Origin: Longispora fulva
GTDB taxonomy: Bacteria; Actinomycetota; Actinomycetes; Mycobacteriales; Micromonosporaceae
Length of the DNA: 64,000 nucleotides
NCBI RefSeq assembly: GCF_015751905.1
Contig: NZ_JADOUF010000001.1
Span: forward strand, 620,001 to 684,000
Direction of reading: 5' to 3'
The position numbers and the translations under genes are program-made. The notes beneath the pieces are model-generated. The model was not told the DNA's origin. It did not search any database and worked only from the letters and a program-made list of their open reading frames with translations. Below are positions 1 through 8,304 of the stretch, one piece after another. How positions within the stretch are numbered: position 1 is the first letter of the stretch; each line of letters begins with the position of its first letter.

Positions 1-311
1 CGCTGCTGGTCTACGCCGACGCGGCGACCACCGGCGACGAGATGTTCGAGTTCGAGAAGCTGGCCGGCAGGGTGCGCGGCCAGGACCAGGACCTGATCAC
101 CGTGTACGTCCTGGCGAGCCCGGACGCGTCGGTGCCCACGGATCTGGACCTGCCGGTGCTCCGGGACACCGCCGACGCGTTCCGGACGGCGTACGGGATC
201 CGCGGGACGAGCGCCTACCTGATCCGGCCCGACGGGCACGTGGGCTTCCGGTGCGCGCCCGTCTCCTCGGCGGCCCTCGACGGACACCTGGCCAAGATCT
301 TCGCGACCTGA
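1..311 (+). CDS. FAD-dependent aromatic hydroxylase, C-terminal fragment (5' end outside window)
   Basis: The frame is open from the first base (first full codon at 3) to a TGA at 309-311, so this is the 3' end of a gene that starts upstream. The visible ~102 residues read LLVYADAATTGDEMFEFEKL then a segment ending GTSAYLIRPDGHVGFRCAPV. This pattern resembles the thioredoxin-like C-terminal domain of phenol-hydroxylase-type flavin monooxygenases acting in aromatic polyketide tailoring. The FAD-binding part is not visible, so the family call rests on the tail only. The neighbouring flavoprotein and TcmI-type cyclase support a polyketide context. A strong hairpin follows the stop. Confidence 0.6.
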   Translation, partial: LLVYADAATTGDEMFEFEKLAGRVRGQDQDLITVYVLASPDASVPTDLDLPVLRDTADAFRTAYGIRGTSAYLIRPDGHVGFRCAPVSSAALDGHLAKIFAT

Positions 312-319
312 GCCAGCAG

Positions 320-350
320 GGAGACCACGGGCTACCCGCCCGTGGTCTCC
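320..350. terminator. Bidirectional hairpin between convergent genes
   Basis: GGAGACCACGGGC (320-332) pairs perfectly with GCCCGTGGTCTCC (338-350), a 13-bp stem with a 5-nt loop. It starts 9 bp after the upstream stop and also contains the last codons and stop of the converging minus-strand gene, so one hairpin can serve both transcripts. Confidence 0.7.
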
Positions 351-1762
351 GTCCCCGTGAGGGCCTGCCATTCGGCGCGGCTGACGAACTCCGGCATCGA
401 CGGGAACTCCGGATGCCGGGTGAGCCAGTGCGCCAGGTGCTCGCGCACCTCCTCGACCTGGAAGGCCCGGTCCGGCGCGACGGCGAGATGGCGGACCTGG
501 GCCCGCGCCCGCATCACGACGGGGTCCTCCATGGCGCACGGCGTCGCGGCGAACTGCGCCCGGCTCCCGTCGTCGAACGTGCGGGGCGGCGGAGCCGCCT
601 GGCCCTTGTCGCGGGAGAACAACACCTCGTCGCCGCTGTCGACGGCGACCTGGTGGTCGAACCAGGGCTTGAGGGTGCGCACCGCCCAGGCGTGGTAGTC
701 CGTGGCGAAGGCTGCCGGGTCCGCGCACGTGTCGATGGTCGTCGCCACCCGCTGGGCGGCCAGCAACGTCAGCGCGACGCCCTGCCCGAGGGTGGGGTTG
801 GTGTGCGTGATCGAGTCGCCGACGCCGACCAGCCCGGTGACCACCGGGCCGGCCTCGTCGACCAGCCCGCTCCAGCGGTTGTCGAGCCCGGCCATCACCT
901 GTACGTCGCCCATGCCGTCCGGGTCCAGCCCGAGCCACGGGCCGCTGGCCGGGAAGCGTCGGGCCGCCGCGTCGAAGACCGCCGGATCCCGTAGCGCCAG
1001 CCGGGTCGGGTCGGTGACCGGCACCGCGAACGTCACGGCGAAGACGCCGTTGTCCGCAGGGAAGACCAGGTTGATGGCGAACGGCGTCACCGCGACGTCC
1101 CACACCCGGCCGGGATCCTGCGGACCGTCCGGACGCAGCCGGTACCAGCGGGAGAAGTAGGCCCGCCCGACCCGGTGGCTCTCCACGACCGGCGTCCTGG
1201 CCCCCGACTCCGCCAACCAGTCGCCGACCGGTGAACGACGTCCGGCCGCGTCGACCACGAGGTCGGCGGAGAACACCCCGGACGCGGTGCGCACGCCCGT
1301 GACCCGCGGGACGTCGCCCCCGTGGTCCATGACGAGTCCCTCGACGGGATCGTCGAGGCGTACCTCGACGTTCGGCTCCCGCGACACCGCGTCGTTGAGC
1401 GCCGTCTCCAACAGGATGCGCCGGGTACGCACCGCCACGAGGTCCTCGTCGCCCGGCCGCACGGGCGGATGCTCGGTGAACCAGTCGAACTCGTGGTACT
1501 CCCGCGCACCCATGTCCAGCATCGCGGCGTACACGTCGGGCACCTCGGAGCGCAGCACGGTCCGCACCGGGGCGAGGAACGCGTGCGGCTGCACGACCTG
1601 AGGGATGCGCGGCCGGGACCAGTCCAGGAAGTCGCCGTCGAGGTCGCCCGTCGGTCGACGTTCCTCGCGCTCGAAGACCACCACCGTATGACCACGGCGT
1701 CCGAGAAAGAGCGCGGTCGCCAGACCGCCGATTCCGCCGCCGACTATCGCCACCTGTGCCAT
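332..1762 (-). CDS. FAD-dependent oxidoreductase/monooxygenase
   Basis: A 476-residue flavoprotein. The start at 1762 places the dinucleotide-binding motif VAIVGGGIGGLATALFLGRR immediately at the N-terminus and has GGAGG seven bases upstream; the reading frame is open further upstream but that part is not protein-like. A DAAGRRSPVGDWL motif near residue 170 and GVGDSITHTNPTLGQGVAL near residue 330 (the conserved GD motif that contacts FAD ribityl) mark a group A flavin monooxygenase-like fold. The substrate is unknown; placement between an aromatic hydroxylase fragment and a TcmI-like cyclase suggests oxidative tailoring of a polyketide. It is transcribed divergently from the cyclase. Confidence 0.75.
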   Translation of the reverse strand: MAQVAIVGGGIGGLATALFLGRRGHTVVVFEREERRPTGDLDGDFLDWSRPRIPQVVQPHAFLAPVRTVLRSEVPDVYAAMLDMGAREYHEFDWFTEHPPVRPGDEDLVAVRTRRILLETALNDAVSREPNVEVRLDDPVEGLVMDHGGDVPRVTGVRTASGVFSADLVVDAAGRRSPVGDWLAESGARTPVVESHRVGRAYFSRWYRLRPDGPQDPGRVWDVAVTPFAINLVFPADNGVFAVTFAVPVTDPTRLALRDPAVFDAAARRFPASGPWLGLDPDGMGDVQVMAGLDNRWSGLVDEAGPVVTGLVGVGDSITHTNPTLGQGVALTLLAAQRVATTIDTCADPAAFATDYHAWAVRTLKPWFDHQVAVDSGDEVLFSRDKGQAAPPPRTFDDGSRAQFAATPCAMEDPVVMRARAQVRHLAVAPDRAFQVEEVREHLAHWLTRHPEFPSMPEFVSRAEWQALTGTETTGG

Positions 1763-2030
1763 CGCGTCGCCTCCGGGTTGTGCCTCGACGCAGGCTGTCC
1801 CCCATGATGGCAAGCCTGGCCGCACCGGCCCAGCATGGTGACCTCCCGCCGCCGCGTCAATGGACACGCCGTGGCCATTTCCCGGCCCGTAGTCAGGGCA
1901 TTCTCCTGTGCGGAGGGTTGTCGGGTTGATAGGTTCCTTGTGCATCACAGCCGGATCACGGCGCCTGCCACCCTGGGTCGCTTCACAGGTGCCGATCAGG
2001 CACGACACCGACCGATGGGGGGAATCCGGC

Positions 2031-2384
2031 ATGCACAGGACCGTGATTGTCGCGCGTATCAAGCCGATGGCCGAAGCAGCGGTGGCCGAGGTTTTCGGGA
2101 ACTCGGACGCGACGTCATTGCCGTACGAGTTGGGCGTGGAACAACGCTCTCTCTATTCGCTCAACGACATCTATCTGCACGTGGTGGATTTCCGTGAGGA
2201 TCCTGTCGAGACCCTGCGCAGGGCGACGGACCTTCCGGGTTTCCGGCAGATCAGCGCGGAGCTGCGGCCGTTCATCAGCCCGTACGACCCGAACTGGGCC
2301 AAGCCCCAGGACGCCGTCGCCCGGGAGTTCTACCGGTGGACCCCGGCCGACTCGAGCGTCCACTTCCGCCACGACCGCTCCTGA
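2031..2384 (+). CDS. TcmI-family type II polyketide cyclase
   Basis: A 117-residue protein, the usual size for TcmI-type cyclases, which fold aromatic polyketide chains as small dimeric ferredoxin-like (ABM-like) domains. Features fitting the family are the N-terminal strand HRTVIVARIKP, the segment YSLNDIYLHVVDF, and the C-terminal LRPFISPYDPNW. The ATG at 2031 follows a GGGGGAA ribosome-binding stretch; upstream in-frame sequence is not needed. It is divergent from the FAD oxidoreductase with 268 bp between starts, room for two promoters. Family assignment is good; the exact ring closed cannot be inferred. Confidence 0.8.
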   Translation: MHRTVIVARIKPMAEAAVAEVFGNSDATSLPYELGVEQRSLYSLNDIYLHVVDFREDPVETLRRATDLPGFRQISAELRPFISPYDPNWAKPQDAVAREFYRWTPADSSVHFRHDRS

Positions 2385-2454
2385 GGGCCGGGGCGGCCGG
2401 GCGCCGCGCGGGGTAGCCACGATAGACATCGGATGACATGTGGGGTTCTGCCGG

Positions 2455-2493
2455 TTGACACGGCGAATTCCGCCACTCAACATGAGTACTCAT
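2455..2493 (+). promoter_or_regulatory. Candidate fucosidase promoter with 12-bp palindromic operator
   Basis: TTGACA (2455-2460), a 17-bp spacer and CAACAT (2478-2483) form a plausible sigma-70-type promoter. The perfect palindrome ATGAGTACTCAT (2482-2493) overlaps the end of the -10 element, 37 bp before the fucosidase start, where a repressor would block initiation. Confidence 0.45.
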
Positions 2494-2530
2494 CCGATCA
2501 CGTGAATCCCCCGCACGAGAGCAGGACACC

Positions 2531-4969
2531 GTGAAACGCAGATTCCTCGCCGTGGCCGCATGCGCCCTGACCGTCGCCGTCGCCGCACCCGCGCACGCGG
2601 CGGTCACCCCCGCCCCGGTGATCGCCACCCCCTCCTCCGACACCCTCGCGCAGCGGATCGAGAAGGCCGCCAACGTCGTACCCTCGGCGGCCCAGCTGGC
2701 CTGGCAGAAGCGGGAGCAGACCGCGTTCATCCACTTCGGCCCGAACACCTTCAACGGGGTCGAGTGGGGCGACGGCCATGAGAACCCGAACGTGGTCAAC
2801 CCGACGAACCTGGACACCGACCAGTGGGCGTCGACCCTGAAGAACGCCGGCTTCGCGCAGGTCACCTTCACCGCCAAGCACCACGACGGGTTCCTGATGT
2901 ACCCGACCCGGTACAGCGACCACTCGATCAAGGCGAGCAGTTGGCGGAACGGCACCGGCGACATCGTGCGCAGCTTTGCCGACTCCGCGCACAAGTACGG
3001 GCTCAAGGTCGGGTTCTACCTGTCCCCGGCCGACCTGCACGAGGCGCTCGCCGGCGGCCGGTACGGCAACAACAGCGCCGCGCGGGCGGCGACCATCCCG
3101 GAGGTGGGCCTCGACGGCACCCGGCCGAGCGGTCCGGCCACGTTCGACGTCGTCGCCGACGACTACAACCGGTTCTTCATGAACACCCTCTACGAGCTGT
3201 TGACCCAGTACGGGCAGGTCGACGAGGTGTGGTTCGACGGCGCGAACCCGTTGGGCAGCACCACCCAGACCTACGACTACACCGACTGGGTACGCATCGT
3301 GCGCACCCTGCAACCCGGGGCCGTCATGTTCGGCGGCACCGACCTGCGTTGGGTCGGCAACGAGGACGGGGTCGCGCGACTGTCGGAGTACGGCGCGCTG
3401 CCGTTCACGGGCTCCGCGACGGGGGCCGCCGACCGGCCGACCAGTCCCATCGGCGGGGAAGCCACCGACCTCGGCGACGCCAAGCTCGGGGCGGCCGACT
3501 TCCTGAAGTGGGCGCCGGCGGAGTGCGACGCGCGGATCCAGCCGGGTTGGTTCTGGAAGGCCGGCAACGGGCCGAAGACCCTCAACCAGCTCAAGGATCT
3601 CTACCACACCTCGATCGGCCGCAACTGTGTGCTGCTGCTCAACACCGCGCCGGACAACACCGGCAGGCTCCCCGCCGATGTCGTGACCCGGCTCGGCGAG
3701 TTCGGCGACTGGATCCGCTCCTACTACGGCACCGACGCGGCCCGCACCGGCACGGCGACCAGCACGGACGGCGGCACGGCGGCCAACGCCACCGACGGCG
3801 CGTACGACACCGCCTGGAGCCCGACCACCACGACCGGCACGTTGACCGTGGACCTCGGCTCGCCGACGACCGTCGGCGAGTTCGGCGTCCAGGAGAACAT
3901 CGCCGCCGGCCAGCGGGTCACGTCCTTCGCCGTGGACACCTGGAACGGCACCGCCTGGGTCCAGGCGACCACGGCCACCACCGTCGGCTACCGGCGCCTC
4001 CTCAAGCTCGCCAACCCGATCACCACCAGCAAGGTGCGGCTCCGGATCCTCGCCGCCCGCGCCGTCCCCGCGATCTCGTCCTTCTCCGCCTACGCCGGCG
4101 ACCAGGTCACCAATCTGGCCTACGGCCGCCCCGCCACCCAGTCGACCACCGCGTGGGGCGGCGACGCGGGCCGGGCCGTCGACGGCAACACCAACGGTTC
4201 ATGGGGCGCCGGGTCGATCACCCACACCAGCGACCCCGCCACGGAAGCCAACCCGTGGTGGCAGGTCGACCTCGGATCCTCGCGGCCCCTGGGCACGGTC
4301 AACATCTTCAACCGGACCGACTGCTGCTCCAACCGGCTGACCGACTACTGGGTGTTCGCCTCCGACACGCCGTTCACCACCAGCAAGACCCCGACGCAGC
4401 AGGCGGCGACGGCCGGCGTGTGGAGCGTGCACCAGACCACCCAGGCGGGTGCGCCCACGACGATTCCGGTCGGCCGCTCCGCCCGGTACCTGATGGTGCA
4501 GCAGGCAGGGAGCCAGATCCTGTCCCTCGCCGAGTTCGAGGCGTACGAACCCACGGCGCTGACCAACGGGGTCTACACCGTCACCAGCGTCGGCTCCGCG
4601 AAGAACCTCGACAACCCGGGCGGCACCACGACGGGCACGCAGCTCGTCCAGTGGACACAGCATTCGGGCACCAACCAGCAGTGGCGGTTCACCGGCAACG
4701 CCGACGGCACGTACACGATCACCAACGTCGCCAGCGGACTGTGCGTCGACGTCTACGGCGGCTCGACATCGGCCGGGGCGGCGGTCATCCAGTGGACCTG
4801 CACCAACGGGGCCAACCAACGCTGGCGGGTCACGGGCGGCACCATCATGGCCGTGCACAGCTCCCTGGTGCTCACCATCGGCGGGGCCGGCGACGGGGCC
4901 GTGGCCACCCAGGCGGCTGACACGGGCACGAACCTGCAGCGCTGGGCCCTGACCAGAGTCGGAGCCTGA
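2531..4969 (+). CDS. Secreted alpha-L-fucosidase (GH29) with two F5/8C and one ricin-B domain
   Basis: An 812-residue exported enzyme expected to remove alpha-L-fucose from glycans. Residues 1-24 are a Sec signal peptide ending AAPAHAA. The GH29 domain spans about 40-400, with HFGPNTFNGVEWG, KHHDGF and EVWFDGANP; the Asp near 234 is the expected catalytic nucleophile. A first discoidin/F5-8C-like domain follows (about 410-515), then a fucolectin-like one (about 525-670, NLAYGRPATQS ... FEAYE), then a ricin-type beta-trefoil (about 680-812) with QxW repeats NQQWRF, NQRWRV, LQRWAL. A TTGACA promoter and a palindrome lie upstream and a strong hairpin lies downstream, so it is probably monocistronic. 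Confidence 0.9.
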   Translation: MKRRFLAVAACALTVAVAAPAHAAVTPAPVIATPSSDTLAQRIEKAANVVPSAAQLAWQKREQTAFIHFGPNTFNGVEWGDGHENPNVVNPTNLDTDQWASTLKNAGFAQVTFTAKHHDGFLMYPTRYSDHSIKASSWRNGTGDIVRSFADSAHKYGLKVGFYLSPADLHEALAGGRYGNNSAARAATIPEVGLDGTRPSGPATFDVVADDYNRFFMNTLYELLTQYGQVDEVWFDGANPLGSTTQTYDYTDWVRIVRTLQPGAVMFGGTDLRWVGNEDGVARLSEYGALPFTGSATGAADRPTSPIGGEATDLGDAKLGAADFLKWAPAECDARIQPGWFWKAGNGPKTLNQLKDLYHTSIGRNCVLLLNTAPDNTGRLPADVVTRLGEFGDWIRSYYGTDAARTGTATSTDGGTAANATDGAYDTAWSPTTTTGTLTVDLGSPTTVGEFGVQENIAAGQRVTSFAVDTWNGTAWVQATTATTVGYRRLLKLANPITTSKVRLRILAARAVPAISSFSAYAGDQVTNLAYGRPATQSTTAWGGDAGRAVDGNTNGSWGAGSITHTSDPATEANPWWQVDLGSSRPLGTVNIFNRTDCCSNRLTDYWVFASDTPFTTSKTPTQQAATAGVWSVHQTTQAGAPTTIPVGRSARYLMVQQAGSQILSLAEFEAYEPTALTNGVYTVTSVGSAKNLDNPGGTTTGTQLVQWTQHSGTNQQWRFTGNADGTYTITNVASGLCVDVYGGSTSAGAAVIQWTCTNGANQRWRVTGGTIMAVHSSLVLTIGGAGDGAVATQAADTGTNLQRWALTRVGA

Positions 4970-4973
4970 CGGC

Positions 4974-5010
4974 AGCGGTGGCGGGACCGGTCACCGGCCC
5001 CGCCACCGCT
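4974..5010. terminator. Hairpin terminator after fucosidase
   Basis: AGCGGTGGCGGG (4974-4985) and CCCGCCACCGCT (4999-5010) form a perfect 12-bp stem, five bases after the stop codon of the fucosidase and before the convergent hydrolase gene. Confidence 0.75.
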
Positions 5011-5051
5011 CCGCTCCCACGTCCGGCGCCCGACCCTCCGCCGGTGCGGAG

Positions 5052-5840
5052 CTACAGCCCGCCGAGGAAGGTCCGGACCGCCGCGGCGAAGCCGACCGGG
5101 TCGGCGGTGTGGATGAAATGGTCGGTGTCGAGCTCGACGAGCGCGGTGTTCGGCCGTCGCGCGGCCATCGCGCGGCCCTGGTCCACCGGCAGCGCCTGGC
5201 TGCGCAGCGCGAGCACCAGCAGCGCCGGGCAGGTGCTGGCCGTCCAGTCGGTCCAGCGGTCGCCGTGGGTGCCCTGCTCGGACAGGATCGTGTCGGCCGG
5301 GTGGAACGGCAGCCGCCAACCGCCGGCGGCGTGTTCGCGCACGTTCGCGGCGAACATCGGGGCCATCGGGCCCAGCCCGGCGAGCAGGGCGTCGCGGGTC
5401 GGTGCCGAGTACGGCCACGCGGCCAGGAACGCCAGGGGGCTCGGGCCGCCGGTGCGCTGCTCGACCGGGCCGTCCTCGTTGATCAGCGCGATCACCCGCT
5501 CCGGGTGCCGGGCGGCGAGTTGGTAGGCGGTGATGCCTCCGCCGGAGTGGCCGAGCACCACCGCCTGCTCGATGCCCAGCGCGTCGAGCAGGGCGAGGGC
5601 GTCGGCGACGTAGTCGGCCCGGGCGTAGGTCACGGACCGGTCGGAGTCGCCGTGTCCGCGCTGGTCGGGGGCGATCACCCGCCACTCGTCGCCCAACTCC
5701 GCGGCCAGGTCGGCCCAGGTCGCGCCCTCGGCGAGGTGGCCGTGCAGGGCGAGCAGCGGGCGACCGGTACCCCCGAAGTCGAGGTAGGAGAGCCGGCGGC
5801 CGTCGATGGTGATCTCGGCGCGGGTGGCGGTGGTGTTCAT
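5052..5840 (-). CDS. Alpha/beta-hydrolase fold protein
   Basis: 262 residues. The chosen ATG at 5840 follows GAGGAG by eight bases; the frame continues upstream but is not protein-like there. Landmarks are the oxyanion strand LLALHGHL, PDQRGHGDSD, the nucleophile elbow VLGHSGGG (Ser), and a C-terminal catalytic His in LDTDHFIHTADP. The architecture is that of small cytoplasmic esterases or epoxide/haloalkane-type hydrolases; the substrate is not predictable. No signal peptide. It converges on the fucosidase across a terminator hairpin. Confidence 0.8.
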   Translation of the reverse strand: MNTTATRAEITIDGRRLSYLDFGGTGRPLLALHGHLAEGATWADLAAELGDEWRVIAPDQRGHGDSDRSVTYARADYVADALALLDALGIEQAVVLGHSGGGITAYQLAARHPERVIALINEDGPVEQRTGGPSPLAFLAAWPYSAPTRDALLAGLGPMAPMFAANVREHAAGGWRLPFHPADTILSEQGTHGDRWTDWTASTCPALLVLALRSQALPVDQGRAMAARRPNTALVELDTDHFIHTADPVGFAAAVRTFLGGL

Positions 5841-5978
5841 CGTGTGCTCCTCGGTGCTGGGCTGGTGAGACCACTGTCGCCGGGCACGCGCACCGGCCGC
5901 GCACCACCGCCTGACCACCGCTGACCGCGCGACGGCGACTTGTGAACCCTCCCCGGACACACGTCGCTGTTGACCGTT

Positions 5979-6452
5979 CTACGTGCCGATCCGCAGTTCC
6001 GCGCCGTCGGATTCCCGGACGCAGGTGAGGTAGGAATCGGCGTGGGAGCGGCCCGCGACATACGGCCAGGAACAGCTCCAGTCGGCCACGGAGGCGAAGA
6101 GCCCCTGGCCGGCGGCCTCTCCCCGCCCGATCGCGGCCTGGTACCTGTTGGCGATGTCGACGATCAGCGAGCACTCGGCAGCGCCTTTGACGAGGGTGAC
6201 GGGCGAACCCTTGGCTGTGGAACCACACACGGCCGGGGTCGCGGAGGCGACGGGTACGGCGACGGCCCCGGTTGCCGCCGCCGAGGCGTCGACGCGCGGG
6301 TCGGTCCGGTGCGTGGGTGTCGACCGCGTCACCACGTAGGTCAGCACGGCCGTGGCGGTCACCGCCACGGCGACCCCGGCCCACACCAACCGTCGCGTCA
6401 TCTGATGGGTCACCGGGGCCTTGGCACGCAGTACGGCCGGTGCGTCGTTCAT
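5979..6452 (-). CDS. Membrane-anchored extracytoplasmic protein of unknown function
   Basis: 157 residues. The ATG at 6452 has GGAGAT at good spacing; an in-frame ATG at 6485 is less convincing. A basic N-terminus is followed by one transmembrane segment (about 21-41, LVWAGVAVAVTATAVLTYVV), a Thr/Ala/Pro-rich linker, and an extracellular domain with four cysteines (AVCGST, AECSLI, WSCSW, LTCVRE) probably forming two disulfides. The domain motif IANRYQAAIGRGEAAGQGLF is not one I recognise. Confidence 0.6.
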   Translation of the reverse strand: MNDAPAVLRAKAPVTHQMTRRLVWAGVAVAVTATAVLTYVVTRSTPTHRTDPRVDASAAATGAVAVPVASATPAVCGSTAKGSPVTLVKGAAECSLIVDIANRYQAAIGRGEAAGQGLFASVADWSCSWPYVAGRSHADSYLTCVRESDGAELRIGT

Positions 6453-6626
6453 GGTGTTGATCTCCGTGTCGTAGGCGGCGGCCACGGTAACAGGGCGCGG
6501 GGCCGACCCGACAGTCCGCCCCGGGTCGGTCCCCGCCCCGCCGTCAGACCACGGTCAGGCGCGGCGTTCGAAGGAGGGGGCCGTGCGCCGTCCTGCTCGC
6601 TCAGCGCCAGGCCACGTGCGTGGGAG

Positions 6627-7022
6627 TCACCGTGCCGCCGCGTCCCGACGGCCGGCGACCATCGCGACGACCGCTGTGACCGCCGCGAACGCCAGCCCGA
6701 GCGACATCACCGCCGTGCCGGCGACGGTTCCCACGTCCCCTGAGCGGAAGTTGGGCATCATCTTGCCGGCGGCCAACCCGCCGAGAACGATCCACAGCGA
6801 GATCAGTGCCGAGAACACCGGTGCCCACCAACGGCCGGACGCCACCACCACCAGGGCGGCGCATCCCGCGATGAAGAGGATCCCCGGCGGGAACCCGCCG
6901 AACTTGTCCGGATCGGCGATCCATTGAACGATCAGCCCCACGACGCCGACCGCCAGCCCGGACAACGACAGTTTCGTGCTCTTCGGCGTCGACGAGAATC
7001 GCGCCGCGATGGTGTTCGTCAT
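6627..7022 (-). CDS. Small four-helix membrane protein (paralogue of the 7054-7458 gene)
   Basis: 131 residues with four predicted membrane segments (about 21-36, 47-61, 66-83 and 100-122) and an RWWAP motif between helices 2 and 3. It follows the next upstream gene by 31 bp in the same direction and has the same topology and RWW signature, so the two appear to be an old tandem duplication. No enzymatic motif is visible. Location downstream of a two-component system suggests it may be a target. Confidence 0.6.
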   Translation of the reverse strand: MTNTIAARFSSTPKSTKLSLSGLAVGVVGLIVQWIADPDKFGGFPPGILFIAGCAALVVVASGRWWAPVFSALISLWIVLGGLAAGKMMPNFRSGDVGTVAGTAVMSLGLAFAAVTAVVAMVAGRRDAAAR

Positions 7023-7053
7023 GCTCGTCCCTTCACAGTTGTTGCCACGTGGT

Positions 7054-7458
7054 CTAGGAGTTGACGGTCGGTCTGGCGCGTCGCCAGCGCACGGAAGCCG
7101 TTCCGCAGACGATCGCCGCCGCGAAACTGAGCATCTGGAGCCATGCCCCGGCGGACGCGACCCCTGTCGGGGTGGTGAGCCGGCTGGCGAAGTCCGCGTC
7201 AGCGAACCCGCCGACGAGAAAGAAGGCGGACATCACCACTGCCAGCAGCGGTGTGAAACGCCACCACCGCACCATCGCGACCATCGCGGCGAAGCCCAGG
7301 TAGATCAGGGGCCCTGGCCCGTCGTACCCGGCCACCAGGCTGCGGGACGCGACGATCTCGGGACCGGCGTCGCCGACCGCCGCGAGGACCAGAGCCGCGC
7401 AGGTCGCGATGACCCACCGCCGACGCCAACCCGTTTCGTCCGTGCGCTCGTTCGTCAT
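7054..7458 (-). CDS. Small four-helix membrane protein (paralogue of the 6627-7022 gene)
   Basis: 134 residues with four hydrophobic segments (about 16-27, 50-62, 68-85 and 101-122) and an MVRWWRFTPLL motif matching the RWW motif of its downstream neighbour. The two genes form a probable bicistron. A 16-bp perfect palindrome lies 59-74 bp upstream of the start and is the obvious candidate operator. Function unknown; sensor accessory or envelope-stress roles are guesses. Confidence 0.6.
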   Translation of the reverse strand: MTNERTDETGWRRRWVIATCAALVLAAVGDAGPEIVASRSLVAGYDGPGPLIYLGFAAMVAMVRWWRFTPLLAVVMSAFFLVGGFADADFASRLTTPTGVASAGAWLQMLSFAAAIVCGTASVRWRRARPTVNS

Positions 7459-7516
7459 GGCTCGATCATCTGTCGCGCGGCCGGGGCGGGCGTCCGCTCA
7501 GAAGCGGCCTCGGAGG

Positions 7517-7532
7517 TACGCAGATCTGCGTA
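7517..7532. promoter_or_regulatory. 16-bp perfect palindrome, candidate operator
   Basis: TACGCAGATCTGCGTA reads identically on both strands and sits in the 192-bp gap between the response regulator and the two small membrane-protein genes. A NarL-type dimer could bind it; the adjacent regulator is the natural candidate. Confidence 0.45.
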
Positions 7533-7650
7533 TCCGTCGGCGGCTACGCGCCAGGGGATCCCGGTCGGACGGCGTCGTCGAAGAGCCGAGGTGTCGGTGG
7601 CGGGATCGACGTACCCGTCTCGTGGGTCTGGTGTGGCACGTTCGCCGGGA

Positions 7651-8304
7651 TCAGGCCGCCAGGCCGGACTGGTAGGCGAAGACGACCAGTTGCGCGCGGT
7701 CGCGGGCGCCGAGTTTGAGCATGGCGCGGCTGACATGGGTGCGGGCGGTGGCGGGGCTGATCACGAGTCGGCCGGCGATCTCGTCGTTGCTCAGGCCTTC
7801 GGCGGCCAGGGCGACGATCTCGCGTTCCCGGTCGGTGAGGGTGCCCAGGTCAGGGTGGGGTCTGAGCGGGCGGGGCGAGGCCGCGACGAACTCGCGGATG
7901 ACCTTGCGGGTCACCGACGGCGACATCAGCGCTCCGCCCTGGACGACGGCGCGGACCGCGAGCAGGAGCTCGGCGGGTCTGGTGTCCTTCAGCAGGAAGC
8001 CGCTGGCGCCGTGGCGGAGGGCGTCGAAGACGTACTGGTCGTGCTCGAACGTCGTCAACACAATGATCTTCGTGGTGGTGAGAGTGGGGTCGGCGGTGAT
8101 CCGGCGGGTGGCCTCGATGCCGTCGACGCCGGGCATTCTGATGTCCATCAGGACAACGTCGGGCCGGGTTCGCTGCGTGACGGCGACGGCGGCCAGCCCG
8201 TCAGCGGCTTCGCCGACGCAGTCCAGGTCGTCCTCGCTGTCGATCAGGGTCCGCAGGCCGAGGCGGACGAGCTCCTGGTCGTCGACGACAACGATCGTGA
8301 TCAT
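7651..8304 (-). CDS. NarL/LuxR-family two-component response regulator
   Basis: 217 residues. The receiver domain (1-120) has the acidic pair in VVVDDQELVRLGL, the phospho-acceptor Asp in DVVLMDIRMPG and the conserved Lys in FLLKDTRP. The C-terminal LuxR-type HTH (about 150-210) reads LTDREREIVALAAEGLSNDE then ATARTHVSRAMLKLGARDRA. The start overlaps the stop of the histidine kinase by 4 nt (ATGA), so the pair is translationally coupled. Likely targets are itself and the membrane-protein pair just downstream. Confidence 0.9.
   Translation of the reverse strand: MITIVVVDDQELVRLGLRTLIDSEDDLDCVGEAADGLAAVAVTQRTRPDVVLMDIRMPGVDGIEATRRITADPTLTTTKIIVLTTFEHDQYVFDALRHGASGFLLKDTRPAELLLAVRAVVQGGALMSPSVTRKVIREFVAASPRPLRPHPDLGTLTDREREIVALAAEGLSNDEIAGRLVISPATARTHVSRAMLKLGARDRAQLVVFAYQSGLAA

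Noticed and set aside
2498-3607. Long minus-strand ORF antisense to the fucosidase
   Set aside because: Low-complexity, Gly/Arg/Val-rich translation that mirrors the high-GC codon pattern of the real gene; no domain or start signal.
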